A program made the translations under genes and the position numbers. A stretch of 64,000 bases of DNA from Lujinxingia vulgaris (GTDB lineage Bacteria > Myxococcota_A > Bradymonadia > Bradymonadales > Bradymonadaceae). Within the stretch, counting starts at the first letter, position 1, and each line of letters opens with the position of its first letter. The stretch spans positions 1-64,000 of the forward strand of contig NZ_VOSL01000014.1 in the NCBI RefSeq assembly GCF_007997005.1. The letters are read 5' to 3'. Positions 1 through 8,103 of the stretch are shown in pieces. Below the pieces are notes generated by a model that worked only from the letters and a program-made list of their open reading frames with translations, was not told where the DNA came from and searched no databases.

Positions 1-95
1 CACGCCCCCCAGCGCCCTCACGAACCTCCCCACCCCCGCAAACCCCAACGCCCCACAACCACACAACCCCACAACCACACAACCACAACCCGCAC
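1..95 (-). repeat. Family A G-rich intergenic element, cut by window edge
   Basis: Read on the minus strand this is the GTGGTT-rich block followed by the variable middle and the AGGGCGTTGGGGGG-like block that recur through the first 27 kb. The copy is truncated by the window start. No open frame here looks like protein. The remaining bases up to 146 hold no recognisable feature. Confidence 0.75.
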
Positions 96-146
96 ACCCG
101 AATCGCTCCAAAGCCCCCACCCAACACCGCGCGCCCCCAAAAAACC

Positions 147-1091
147 ATGCCCCACCCCACCTGCCGCCCCATCTTCCTGATGAGCCCCCCCACCCGCGCC
201 TGGCATCTTAAAGGTCGCGCCAACTTCCGCTCCGCCTCCGCCACCGAGGTCGACGCCTCACAGGCCCGCGCCGAATGGAGCGCCCTGGCCGACGCCATCG
301 TCGAGGCCGGTGGCGAGGTCGTGGTGATGCCGCCACAAGACGACGCACTCACCGGGCTGATTTACACCGCCGAGAGCGGCGAGCTCTTTCGCGATGAGCA
401 GGGCGACCTGCGCTTTTTGTTGCCGACGATGGCCTCGCCGCACCGCCGGCCCGAGGCGGATCTCATTGAGCGTTTTATCCACGATACCTTTGATCTTCAG
501 ACCCACCGCGTCCAGCACACCTGGGAGGCCCAGGGCGACGCCATCCGCGCCGCCCACGGCGACCAGATCGTGCACACCTATGGCGAGGGCCCCTACCAGC
601 GCACCACCCAGGCGGCCTACGCCGAGGTCGCCCCCCGGCTTAGCCCCCAGCACATCCAGGTGGGCTTTAAGGCCGACCCCTGGTTCCACGGCAACACCTT
701 TCTGCAGTTCTTCCGCCGCCGCACCGACACCATCGGGCTTGTCTGCCCCGACGCCCTGCTCGATGGCGAGCTGGAGCGTCTTGAAGCCTTCCTCGGCCCC
801 GACATCGAGCTTGTCTTCATCAGCCCCGAGGAGAGCCGCGGCTACGACACCAACGCCCTCCAGGTCTGCGACACCGTCATCGCCCCCACCTCCTTCTCCC
901 CAACCGCTCGCCGGGCCACTGACGCCCTCGACCTGCAGGTCAAGACGCTTCCCCTCGACGAGCTCTTTGCCAAGGGCGGCGGCGCCCCAGTCTGCCTCAC
1001 CAACCGCCTCTGGGGCCTGGACATCGCCGAGGTCCCCCACGAGGTGCGCTGGTCGCTTCACCCCTCGATTGAGGCGCATACCGAGCTCTGA
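147..1091 (+). CDS. Amidinotransferase/DDAH-like guanidino-group hydrolase
   Basis: The protein (314 aa) has the pattern of the arginine deiminase/dimethylarginine dimethylaminohydrolase fold (pentein). An N-terminal LMSPP...NFRS strand lies at residues 11-29, an EAQGD segment near 127-131 stands where the family has its acidic substrate-binding motif, a His sits at 181 in DPWFHGNTFLQF, and the C-terminal GGGAPVCLTN puts the nucleophilic Cys at 283. The family hydrolyses or transfers guanidino groups of arginine derivatives through a covalent thiouronium intermediate; the substrate here cannot be read. It may be DDAH, or an amidinotransferase-like enzyme of unknown substrate. No signal peptide, so probably cytosolic. 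The ATG at 147 is the most upstream start; Met12 (position 180) is an alternative and neither has a clear Shine-Dalgarno site. It stands alone, with family A repeats on both sides. Confidence 0.8.
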   Translation: MPHPTCRPIFLMSPPTRAWHLKGRANFRSASATEVDASQARAEWSALADAIVEAGGEVVVMPPQDDALTGLIYTAESGELFRDEQGDLRFLLPTMASPHRRPEADLIERFIHDTFDLQTHRVQHTWEAQGDAIRAAHGDQIVHTYGEGPYQRTTQAAYAEVAPRLSPQHIQVGFKADPWFHGNTFLQFFRRRTDTIGLVCPDALLDGELERLEAFLGPDIELVFISPEESRGYDTNALQVCDTVIAPTSFSPTARRATDALDLQVKTLPLDELFAKGGGAPVCLTNRLWGLDIAEVPHEVRWSLHPSIEAHTEL

Positions 1092-1137
1092 GCTTCGCGA
1101 TGTGAGGTGCGTTGTGCGGAGCGTGGGGGTTCGCGCT

Positions 1138-1311
1138 CTGTGGTTAGGTGGTTAAGGGGTTGGGTGGTTGTGGGGCGCTTCGCTTCGCGGCGATGGTCGA
1201 TTCGTGAGGGCGTTGGGGGGCACGCTTCTGTGGTTGGGTGGTTGGGTGGTTGGGTGGTTATGGGGCGCTTCGCTTCGCGACGATGGTCGATTCGTGAGGG
1301 CGTTGGGGGGC
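1138..1311 (+). repeat. Two tandem family A elements
   Basis: Two direct copies (about 1138-1221 and 1231-1311) lie just after the hydrolase stop codon. Each has a run of GGTGGTTGGG-type repeats, then TGGGGCGC, a variable middle, and GTCGATTCGTGAGGGCGTTGG. The G-rich half resembles two-tetrad G-quadruplex sequences. Confidence 0.85.
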
Positions 1312-1313
1312 AC

Positions 1314-1436
1314 GAGATCGAGCCCGAGATCGAGATCGAGCCCGAGATCGAGATCGAGCCCGAGATCGAGATCGAGCCCGAGATCGAGATCGAGCCCGAG
1401 ATCGAGATCGAGCCCGAGATCGAGATCGAGCCCGAG
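1314..1436. repeat. 18-bp minisatellite (GAGATC GAGATC GAGCCC)
   Basis: Six full 18-bp units from 1326 to 1433, with partial units at both ends. The period is a multiple of three, so several frames stay open (for example Glu-Ile-Glu-Pro-Glu-Ile), but there is no start site, no non-repeat domain and no neighbouring gene in frame. It separates two plus-oriented family A copies from one minus-oriented copy. Confidence 0.9.
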
Positions 1437-1479
1437 CACAACCACCAGCCCCCGCCACGCCATCATCCCCCCCCTCAAC

Positions 1480-1590
1480 CCGCGCCCCTCCCAACGCCCA
1501 CACGAACCTCCCCACTCCGCAAACCCCAACGCCCCACAACCACACAACCACACAACCACCTAACCACAAACCGCACGCCCCCCAACCCGA
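1480..1590 (-). repeat. Family A element, inverted
   Basis: A minus-oriented copy (CACAACCACACAACCACC block), so the 18-bp array is flanked by inverted family A copies. The rest of the stretch to gltB (about 1591-1735) shows no other feature except the likely gltB ribosome-binding site AGGAA at 1726-1730. Confidence 0.75.
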
Positions 1591-1735
1591 GTCGCCCCGG
1601 CACGCTCCGCACCTCCCGCTTGAAGCCCTCCTCTCCGCGCCAACAATTTGGCATCTGGCCCGCACACAAGGCGTCAAAGCCCGAGTTGTGCCCGCGCCGC
1701 TCCGCCCAGGTCGTCTCGTCGTCGTAGGAAGTCCC

Positions 1736-4700
1736 GTGACCCCACACACCGCCCCCGATCCCCGCTTTCCTCTCTACCATCCGGGCAACGAGCGCGACGG
1801 CTGCGGCGTGGGTTTTATCGCCGACACCCGCGGCGCCCCCCGCCACGATCTGCTGCGCATGGCCACCGACGCCCTGGCCAACCTCACCCACCGCGGGGCG
1901 GTGGATGCCGACACGCGCACCGGCGACGGCGCCGGCGTGCTCTTTGCGCTGCCCACCACCTTCTTCGCCAACCTGAGCGACGAGCTCCGGCTGCCCCGCA
2001 AGGGTGGCCCCATCGGCGTGGGTGTGTTTTTTCTGCCTCGCCACGCTCCGGATGAGCAGCACCAGATCCGCAGGCTTATCGCCGGCATCCTCCACGAGCG
2101 CGGTTTTTCAGACCACGCCTGGCGCCCCCTCCCCACGCGCCCCGCCGTACTCGGCCTGAAAGCTGCGGCGACCATGCCCCGCATCGAGCAGCTGATCGTG
2201 CCCTTCGACGCCGACATCGCACCGCGGGTCGCTGATCAGAGGCTCTACGCCCTGCGCCGCACCATCGAGTCGCGTCTGCACCGCGCGCGCCTCACCGCTT
2301 ACATCGCGTCGATGTCGGCGAGTACCATTGTCTACAAAGGCCTGATGATGGGCGACGCCCTGGCCGACTTTTACCCCGATCTTCAGCGCGATCTGCCCAC
2401 CAATTTTGCGCTTTTTCACCAGCGTTTTTCGACCAACACCTTTCCCTCCTGGTCGCTGGCGCAGCCCTTTCGGATGCTCGCGCATAATGGCGAGATCAAC
2501 ACGATTCTGGGCAACGCCAACGGCACGCGACTGCGCCAGGCCGACCTGCAAGCCGAGCTCTGGGACGAGGTCATCGACGATCTCAAACCGGTGTTGCAGC
2601 CCGGTTTTAGCGACTCGGCGCACCTCGACAACGTCGCCGAGCTCTTGACCCTCTCGGGCCGCTCGCCATTGCACACGCTCACCATGCTCGTGCCCCAGGC
2701 CTGGGAGCACGATGCAAACCTCAGCCCCGAGGTGCGCGCCTTTTTCGACTACCACGCAAGCCTCAACGAACCCTGGGACGGCCCGGCGGCCATCGCCTAC
2801 GCCGACGGCCGCTTTGTGGGCGCGCACCTCGACCGCAACGGCCTGCGCCCGCTGCGCGTTTTGCGCACCCACGACGAGCTCCTCTACGCCTGCAGCGAGG
2901 TCGGCGTGCTCAACCTCCCCGAAGAGCGCATCGCCCGGCGATCGCGCCTGGGCCCCGGCCATATGATCGCCGTCGACCTCCAGGAGGGCCGCGTGCTCAC
3001 CGGCGACACCATCAAACCCGCACTCGCCAGCCAACGGCCCTACCAGCGGTGGCTCGACGAAAACCTCGTGCGCATCCCCCACCGGCCCGTGGCCAGCGAC
3101 ATCGCCCCGGAGCTCGACGACGAGCGACGCCTGCGCCTGCAGACCTGCTTCGCCTACAGCCGCGAAGAGTTGAAATTTACGCTGGAGCCCATGGCCACCG
3201 AGGGCAAAGAGGCCATCACCTCGATGGGCGACGACACCCCCATCGCCGCGCTCTCGCTGCAGCAACGCCCGCTGGCGCATTTCTTCAAACAGCGCTTTGC
3301 CCAGGTCACCAACCCGCCGATTGACCCCATCCGCGAGCGCCACAACATGTCGCTGAGCGTGCACCTGGGCCGCCGCCGAAACTGGCTCACCGAGACCCCC
3401 GAGCACGCGCGCCAGGTCGCCCTCGACGCCCCGGTGCTGACCGCCGCCGAGATGCGGGCGCTCCACGACGCGCTGCCGCCTGAGCGCATCGCCACCCTCG
3501 ACGCCACCTTCCCGGTCACGCAAGGCCCCGCGGGCCTCAAAAGCGCGCTGGACCGCCTCTCCGAGGAGGCCCTCAAAGCCATCGAGGCCGGCGCCGAGAT
3601 CCTCATCGTCTCCGACCGCCAGGTCTCCCCCGAGCGCGCCCCCATTCCCATGCTGCTGGCCGTCGGCGCGCTGGGCACCGATCTGCTCAAAACGCACCTT
3701 CGCCTGCGCGCCTCGCTCATCGTCGAGAGCGCCGAGCCCCGCGACTCCCACTTCATCGCCACCCTGCTCGGCTTTGGCGCCAGCGCCGTCTTTCCCTACC
3801 TGGCCCTCGACACCCTGCTGGCCGACCTGGAGCTCGAAACCTCCCCGGCCGAGCGCATCGAGAACTTTCTAAAGTCTCAGCATAAGGGCCTTTTGAAGAT
3901 CATGAGCAAGATGGGCATCAGCGTGCTCGGAAGCTACCGCGGCGCCCAGATCTTTGAGGCCATCGGCCTTGGCCCCGACGTCATCGAGCGCGCCTTCCCC
4001 AACACCCCCTCCCCCGTCGGCGGCCTCACCCTCGAGGATCTGGCCGAAGACGCGCTCATCCGCCACGCCCGCGCATTTGAGCCCGATGAGCCCGACACCC
4101 TGGTCGACCTGGGCCTTCTGCGCTTTCGCCGCAGCGGCGAAACCCACGCCTGGAGCCCGCAGCATCTGGGCGCGATGAACCGCCTGCGCAAACACAAACC
4201 CGGCGCCTACCCGAAATTCTCAGCCGCCTCCGCCGACCTCGCCCCTCTGCAGCTTCGCGACCTGCTGCAACCCTCCGCCCTGCGCCCGGCCGTCCCCCTT
4301 GATGAGGTCGAACCCACCGACGCCATCTGCCGCCGCTTTACCACCGCGGCCATGTCGCTCGGCTCCCTCTCGCCAGAGGCCCACCGCGCCCTGGCCATCG
4401 CCATGAACCGCCTCGGCGCCCGCAGCAACACCGGCGAAGGCGGCGAAGACCCCGAGCGCTACACCCTGGATGCGCGGGGCGACGACGCCAACGCCCGCAT
4501 CAAGCAGATCGCCTCGGGCCGCTTCGGCGTCACCCCCCTTTATCTGGTCAAAGCCCGTGAGCTCGAGATCAAGATGGCCCAGGGCGCCAAACCCGGCGAG
4601 GGCGGCCAGCTCCCCGGCCACAAGGTCACCGACTACATCGCGTTTTTGCGCCACGCCACCCCCGGCGTCACGCTGATCTCTCCGCCGCCCCACCACGATA

Positions 4701-6205
4701 TCTACTCCATCGAAGACCTGGCGCAGCTCATCTACGACCTCAAAGCCATCAACCCCGAGGCCGAGGTCTGCGTCAAACTCGTCGCCACCTCCGGCGTGGG
4801 CACCATCGCCGCCGGCGTCGCCAAGGCCCGGGCCGACACCATCCTCATCAGCGGCCACGACGGCGGCACCGGCGCCTCCCCCATCACGTCTGTGAAAAAC
4901 GCCGGCATCCCCTGGGAGATTGGCCTGGCCGAAACCCAGCAGACCCTGCGCCTGAACGGCCTGCGCGAGCGCGTCAAACTCCGCGTCGACGGCGGCCTCA
5001 AAACCGGCCGCGACATCATTATCGCCGCCATGCTCGGCGCCGAGGAGTTCAACTTCGGCACCGCCGCGCTCGTCGCGCTGGGCTGCCGCTACGTCCGCCA
5101 ATGCCACCTCGACACCTGCCCGGTCGGCATCGCCACCCAGCGCGAAGACCTGCGCGAAAAATTCGAGGGCGACCCCGACATGATCGTCACCTACTTCCAG
5201 AGCGTGGCCCGGGAAGTCCGCGAGCTCTTAAGCCAGCTCGGCGCCCCGAGCCTCGACGCCATCATCGGCCGCAGCGACCTCCTCAAACACCTCCCCCACC
5301 CCGAGCACCCCCGCGCCCACCGCCTCGATCTCTCGCCGCTGATGGTCGCCCCCGCCCCCCGCCACGGCGCCACCTTCCACACCTGGCCCGGCCCCACCCG
5401 GCTCCCCTCGCCGCTCAACGAGCGCATCGCCCGCGACTGCGCCGAAGCGCTCTCCACCGGCCAATCCCTGCGCCTCGACTACCCCATCGCCAACACCGAC
5501 CGCACCACCGGCGCCCGAATAAGCGGACTCATCGCCCTGCAGGAGCGCGACGCGCCACTCCCCGAAGCCACCTTCGATCTTCATTTCAAAGGCACCGCCG
5601 GCCAGTCTTTTGGCGCCTTCCTCAACCACGGCGTCGCGCTGACCCTGCGCGGCGCCGCCAACGACTATGTGGCCAAAGGCATGGGCGGCGGCCGCATCGT
5701 CATCACCCCCGACGCCGACCTCACCCCCGAGACATGCCACCACACCCTGGCCGGCAACACCCTGCTCTACGGCGCCACCGCCGGAGAACTCTTCATCGCC
5801 GGCGTCACCGGCGAACGCTTCGCCGTCCGCAACAGCGGCGCCTTAAGCGTCACCCACGGCGCCGGCGACTACGCCTGCGAATACATGACCGGCGGCATCT
5901 GCGTCTTCCTCGGCCCCGTCGGCCACCACTTCGCCGCCGGCATGACCGGCGGTTTAGCGTTCGTCCACGACCCCCACGACCGCCTCCCCACCCGCACCCA
6001 GGCCTCCGACGTGGAGTTGTCGCGACCCGCCGTGGAAGATCACGACACCACCGAGCTGCACCGCCTGATCACGCGCCACTTTGAGCTCACAAAAAGCCCG
6101 ATCGCCGAGGCGATCCTCGACAATTGGCCGGAGAAGGTTGGGGAGTTTTATAAGGTCACACCACGGGCCCTGTTGGCGCTCCGAAAAGGCTCGAAGTCGG
6201 CATGA
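1736..6205 (+). CDS. gltB: Glutamate synthase large subunit (GOGAT)
   Basis: This is a full-length GOGAT alpha subunit (1489 aa from the GTG at 1736). The start is chosen because AGGAA at 1726 is well spaced and leaves a 22-residue propeptide before Cys23 in the DGCGVGF motif, the usual N-terminal nucleophile of class II amidotransferases. In order: a glutaminase domain (about 23-420), a central domain, an FMN-binding synthase domain with SGHDGGTGASP and VDGGLKTGRD, the 3Fe-4S cysteines in the pattern C-x5-C-x4-C (CRYVRQCHLDTC), and the C-terminal GXGXG glutamate-synthase domain. It makes two glutamates from glutamine and 2-oxoglutarate. No small subunit (gltD) lies in the window, so the electron donor is not shown; it could be encoded elsewhere, or ferredoxin could serve. 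An upstream GTG at 1688 is possible. The last 285 bp are repeated three times downstream. Confidence 0.97.
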   Translation: MTPHTAPDPRFPLYHPGNERDGCGVGFIADTRGAPRHDLLRMATDALANLTHRGAVDADTRTGDGAGVLFALPTTFFANLSDELRLPRKGGPIGVGVFFLPRHAPDEQHQIRRLIAGILHERGFSDHAWRPLPTRPAVLGLKAAATMPRIEQLIVPFDADIAPRVADQRLYALRRTIESRLHRARLTAYIASMSASTIVYKGLMMGDALADFYPDLQRDLPTNFALFHQRFSTNTFPSWSLAQPFRMLAHNGEINTILGNANGTRLRQADLQAELWDEVIDDLKPVLQPGFSDSAHLDNVAELLTLSGRSPLHTLTMLVPQAWEHDANLSPEVRAFFDYHASLNEPWDGPAAIAYADGRFVGAHLDRNGLRPLRVLRTHDELLYACSEVGVLNLPEERIARRSRLGPGHMIAVDLQEGRVLTGDTIKPALASQRPYQRWLDENLVRIPHRPVASDIAPELDDERRLRLQTCFAYSREELKFTLEPMATEGKEAITSMGDDTPIAALSLQQRPLAHFFKQRFAQVTNPPIDPIRERHNMSLSVHLGRRRNWLTETPEHARQVALDAPVLTAAEMRALHDALPPERIATLDATFPVTQGPAGLKSALDRLSEEALKAIEAGAEILIVSDRQVSPERAPIPMLLAVGALGTDLLKTHLRLRASLIVESAEPRDSHFIATLLGFGASAVFPYLALDTLLADLELETSPAERIENFLKSQHKGLLKIMSKMGISVLGSYRGAQIFEAIGLGPDVIERAFPNTPSPVGGLTLEDLAEDALIRHARAFEPDEPDTLVDLGLLRFRRSGETHAWSPQHLGAMNRLRKHKPGAYPKFSAASADLAPLQLRDLLQPSALRPAVPLDEVEPTDAICRRFTTAAMSLGSLSPEAHRALAIAMNRLGARSNTGEGGEDPERYTLDARGDDANARIKQIASGRFGVTPLYLVKARELEIKMAQGAKPGEGGQLPGHKVTDYIAFLRHATPGVTLISPPPHHDIYSIEDLAQLIYDLKAINPEAEVCVKLVATSGVGTIAAGVAKARADTILISGHDGGTGASPITSVKNAGIPWEIGLAETQQTLRLNGLRERVKLRVDGGLKTGRDIIIAAMLGAEEFNFGTAALVALGCRYVRQCHLDTCPVGIATQREDLREKFEGDPDMIVTYFQSVAREVRELLSQLGAPSLDAIIGRSDLLKHLPHPEHPRAHRLDLSPLMVAPAPRHGATFHTWPGPTRLPSPLNERIARDCAEALSTGQSLRLDYPIANTDRTTGARISGLIALQERDAPLPEATFDLHFKGTAGQSFGAFLNHGVALTLRGAANDYVAKGMGGGRIVITPDADLTPETCHHTLAGNTLLYGATAGELFIAGVTGERFAVRNSGALSVTHGAGDYACEYMTGGICVFLGPVGHHFAAGMTGGLAFVHDPHDRLPTRTQASDVELSRPAVEDHDTTELHRLITRHFELTKSPIAEAILDNWPEKVGEFYKVTPRALLALRKGSKSA

Positions 6206-6236
6206 TCGCTTCGATCGCCGGGCCATATGAGGTGCG

Positions 6237-6325
6237 CGTTTTGTGGTTAGGTGGTTGTGGGGTCAGGTGGTTGTGGGGCGCCGGGGTTCACGAAGTTGGT
6301 CGATTCGTGTGGACGGCTGGAGTGG
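6237..6325 (+). repeat. Family A element after gltB
   Basis: A plus-oriented copy about 30 bp beyond the gltB stop. It forms part of the 547-bp unit that is tandemly repeated through this region. Confidence 0.8.
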
Positions 6326-6355
6326 CGCAGGTTTGTTTTTTTGCGAGCCCCCAAA

Positions 6356-6461
6356 CCCGAGCGCATCCAGGGCGGGGATAGCAAGGAGGCTGGGATGAAG
6401 CTGTAGCAGCGCTACCGCGAATCCCTGACGACGCAGCCAGCGTCGTCCTGGGGCGCTCGGC
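6356..6461 (+). repeat. Family B structured hairpin element, copy 1
   Basis: A 106-bp element from CCCGAGCGCATCCAGGGCGG to GGGGCGCTCGGC. Outer arms CCGAGCGC/GCGCTCGG, a second arm pair CCAGG/CCTGG and an inner GTAGC-AGC-GCTAC hairpin predict a long rod-like fold. It directly precedes a duplicated gltB tail. Confidence 0.85.
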
Positions 6462-6466
6462 GAGGA

Positions 6467-6752
6467 GGCCACTACTTCGCCGCCGGATATGACCGGCGGT
6501 TTAGCGTTCGTCCACGACCCCCACGACCGCCTCCCCACCCGCACGCAGGCCTCCGACGTGGAGCTCTCGCGACCCGCCGTGGAAGATCACGACACCACCG
6601 AGCTGCACCGCCTGATCGCGCGCCACTTTGAGCTCACAAAAAGCCCGATCGCCGAGGCGATCCTCGACAATTGGCCCGAGAAGGTTGGGGAGTTTTATAA
6701 GGTCACGCCACGGGCCCTGTTGGCGCTCCGAAAAGGCTCGAAGTCGGCATGA
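6467..6752 (+). pseudogene. Duplicated gltB 3' tail, copy 2
   Basis: Near-identical copy of gltB 5921-6205. The frame from ATG 6489 encodes the last 87 residues of GltB with only Thr-to-Ala at one visible site and ends at the same stop. A one-base change at the 5' junction (GGATATG instead of GGCATG) puts upstream sequence out of frame. There is no ribosome-binding site before the ATG, so it is probably not expressed by itself. Confidence 0.85.
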
Positions 6753-6783
6753 TCGCTTCGATCGCCGGGCCATATGAGGTGCG

Positions 6784-6872
6784 CGTTTTGTGGTTAGGTG
6801 GTTGTGGGGTCAGGTGGTTGTGGGGCGCCGGGGTTCACGAAGTTGGTCGATTCGTGTGGACGGCTGGAGTGG
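6784..6872 (+). repeat. Family A element in second 547-bp unit
   Basis: Copy of 6237-6325 displaced by 547 bp, part of the tandem duplication. Confidence 0.8.
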
Positions 6873-6902
6873 CGCAGGTTTGTTTTTTTGCGAGCCCCCA
6901 AA

Positions 6903-7008
6903 CCCGAGCGCATCCAGGGCGGGGATAGCAAGGAGGCTGGGATGAAGCTGTAGCAGCGCTACCGCGAATCCCTGACGACGCAGCTAGCGTCGTCCTGGGG
7001 CGCTCGGC
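6903..7008 (+). repeat. Family B structured hairpin element, copy 2
   Basis: Copy of 6356-6461 displaced by 547 bp with a single visible change (cagccagc to cagctagc). Confidence 0.85.
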
Positions 7009-7013
7009 GAGGA

Positions 7014-7299
7014 GGCCACTACTTCGCCGCCGGATATGACCGGCGGTTTAGCGTTCGTCCACGACCCCCACGACCGCCTCCCCACCCGCACCCAGGCCTC
7101 CGACGTGGAGCTGTCCCGCGCCGCCGTGGAAGATCACGACACCTCCGAGCTGCACCGCCTGATCACGCGCCACTTTGAGCTCACAAAAAGCCCGATCGCC
7201 GAGGCGATCCTGGCCGATTGGCCCGAGAAGATTGGGGAGTTTTATAAGGTCACACCACGGGCCCTGTTGGCGCTCAAGAAGGCGGAGGGGGTGGCGTAA
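7014..7299 (+). pseudogene. Duplicated gltB 3' tail, copy 3 (divergent end)
   Basis: Third copy of the gltB end. The frame from ATG 7036 encodes 87 residues; it differs from GltB at several positions (for example SRAAVEDHDTSEL, ADWPEKIG) and the last residues are KKAEGVA instead of RKGSKSA. Every change keeps the frame open, which looks more like an allele from a related strain than random decay. Confidence 0.8.
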
Positions 7300-7324
7300 A
7301 AGGGGCTTGCGGGCGTTGGGGGGC

Positions 7325-7410
7325 GCGCGTTTTGTGGTTAGGTGGTTGGGTGGTTAGGTGGTTGTGGGGCGCTGTGGTTCACCACGTCTCTCAATTCGTG
7401 TGAGCGGCTG
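7325..7410 (+). repeat. Family A element
   Basis: Plus-oriented copy after the third gltB tail. The G-rich run is longer than in the two previous units and the middle differs (CTGTGGTTCACCACG), so this unit is not a recent duplicate of its neighbours. Confidence 0.75.
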
Positions 7411-7445
7411 GAGTTGCGCAGGTCGGCCCCCCGCGAGCCACCCAA

Positions 7446-7551
7446 CCCGAGCGCATCCAGGGCGGCGATTGGCAAGGAGCCAGGAGGAGCGTGTAGCAGC
7501 GCTACCGCGACGACGCAGCGACGCAGCCAGCGTCGTCCTGGGGCGCTTGGC
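7446..7551 (+). repeat. Family B structured hairpin element, copy 3 (variant)
   Basis: The outer arms and the GTAGC-AGC-GCTAC core are kept, but the CTGGGAT/ATCCCAG helix found in most copies is replaced by a different sequence shared with the copy at 17152. Confidence 0.8.
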
Positions 7552-7556
7552 GAGGA

Positions 7557-7842
7557 GGCCACCACTTCGCCGCCGGATATAACCGGCGGTTTAGCGTTCG
7601 TCTACGACCCCCACGACCGCCTACCCACCCGCACGCAGTCCTCCGACGTCGAGCTCACTCGACCCGGCGTTGATGACCACGACACCACCGAGCTGCACCG
7701 CCTGATCACGCGCCACTTTGAGCTCACAAAAAGCCCGATCGCCGAGGCGATCCTGGCCGATTGGCCGGAGAAGGTTGGGGAGTTTTATAAGGTGACGCCA
7801 CGGGCCCTGTTGGCGCTCCGAAAAGGCTCGAAGTCGGCATGA
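7557..7842 (+). pseudogene. Duplicated gltB 3' tail, copy 4
   Basis: Fourth copy of the gltB end, with its own pattern of changes (LTRPGVDDHDTTEL, ADWPEKVG) and the original RKGSKSA ending. The Met codon of the other copies is ATA here, so it has no local start. The 3' flank (ATCGCCGGGCCATATGAGG) matches that of gltB itself. Confidence 0.8.
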
Positions 7843-7872
7843 TCGCTTCGATCGCCGGGCCATATGAGGTGC

Positions 7873-7961
7873 GCGTTTTGTGGTTAGGTGGTTGTGGGGT
7901 CAGGTGGTTGTGGGGCGCCGGGGTTCACGAAGTTGGTCGATTCGTGTGGACGGCTGGAGTA
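7873..7961 (+). repeat. Family A element, end of the gltB amplification
   Basis: Same 3' flank as copies 1 and 2. The homology stops near 7960, where unrelated sequence leading to the ATPase gene begins. From there to 8103 only the GTG-start leader of the next gene is seen. Confidence 0.75.
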
Positions 7962-8103
7962 GCACAAGGCAGCGCAGCTCCAGGATGCCTGGTATTGACG
8001 AAGCCCGGGCGCTCACGGAAGCTGCCAGTGAATCCATTTCGAGGCCGTCACCACCATCGACCCTCCCCCCTCTACCGCTCGCCCTCGTTAAACAGGTGAT
8101 CTC

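Noticed and set aside
258-1079. Antisense 273-aa frame opposite the guanidino hydrolase
   Set aside because: Shadow of GC-rich third-codon bias; the plus-strand protein has clear family motifs.
1107-1727. Frame encoding EIEPEIEIEPE repeat protein
   Set aside because: Open only because the minisatellite period is 18 bp; begins and ends in family A repeat sequence.
4220-5107. Antisense 295-aa frame inside gltB
   Set aside because: Low-complexity Gly/Val/Ala protein with no motif, opposite the conserved FMN and iron-sulfur region.
6489-7299. Expressed small proteins from the gltB tail copies
   Set aside because: No ribosome-binding sites before the internal ATG codons, and copy 4 lacks the ATG; more likely silent relics or donors.
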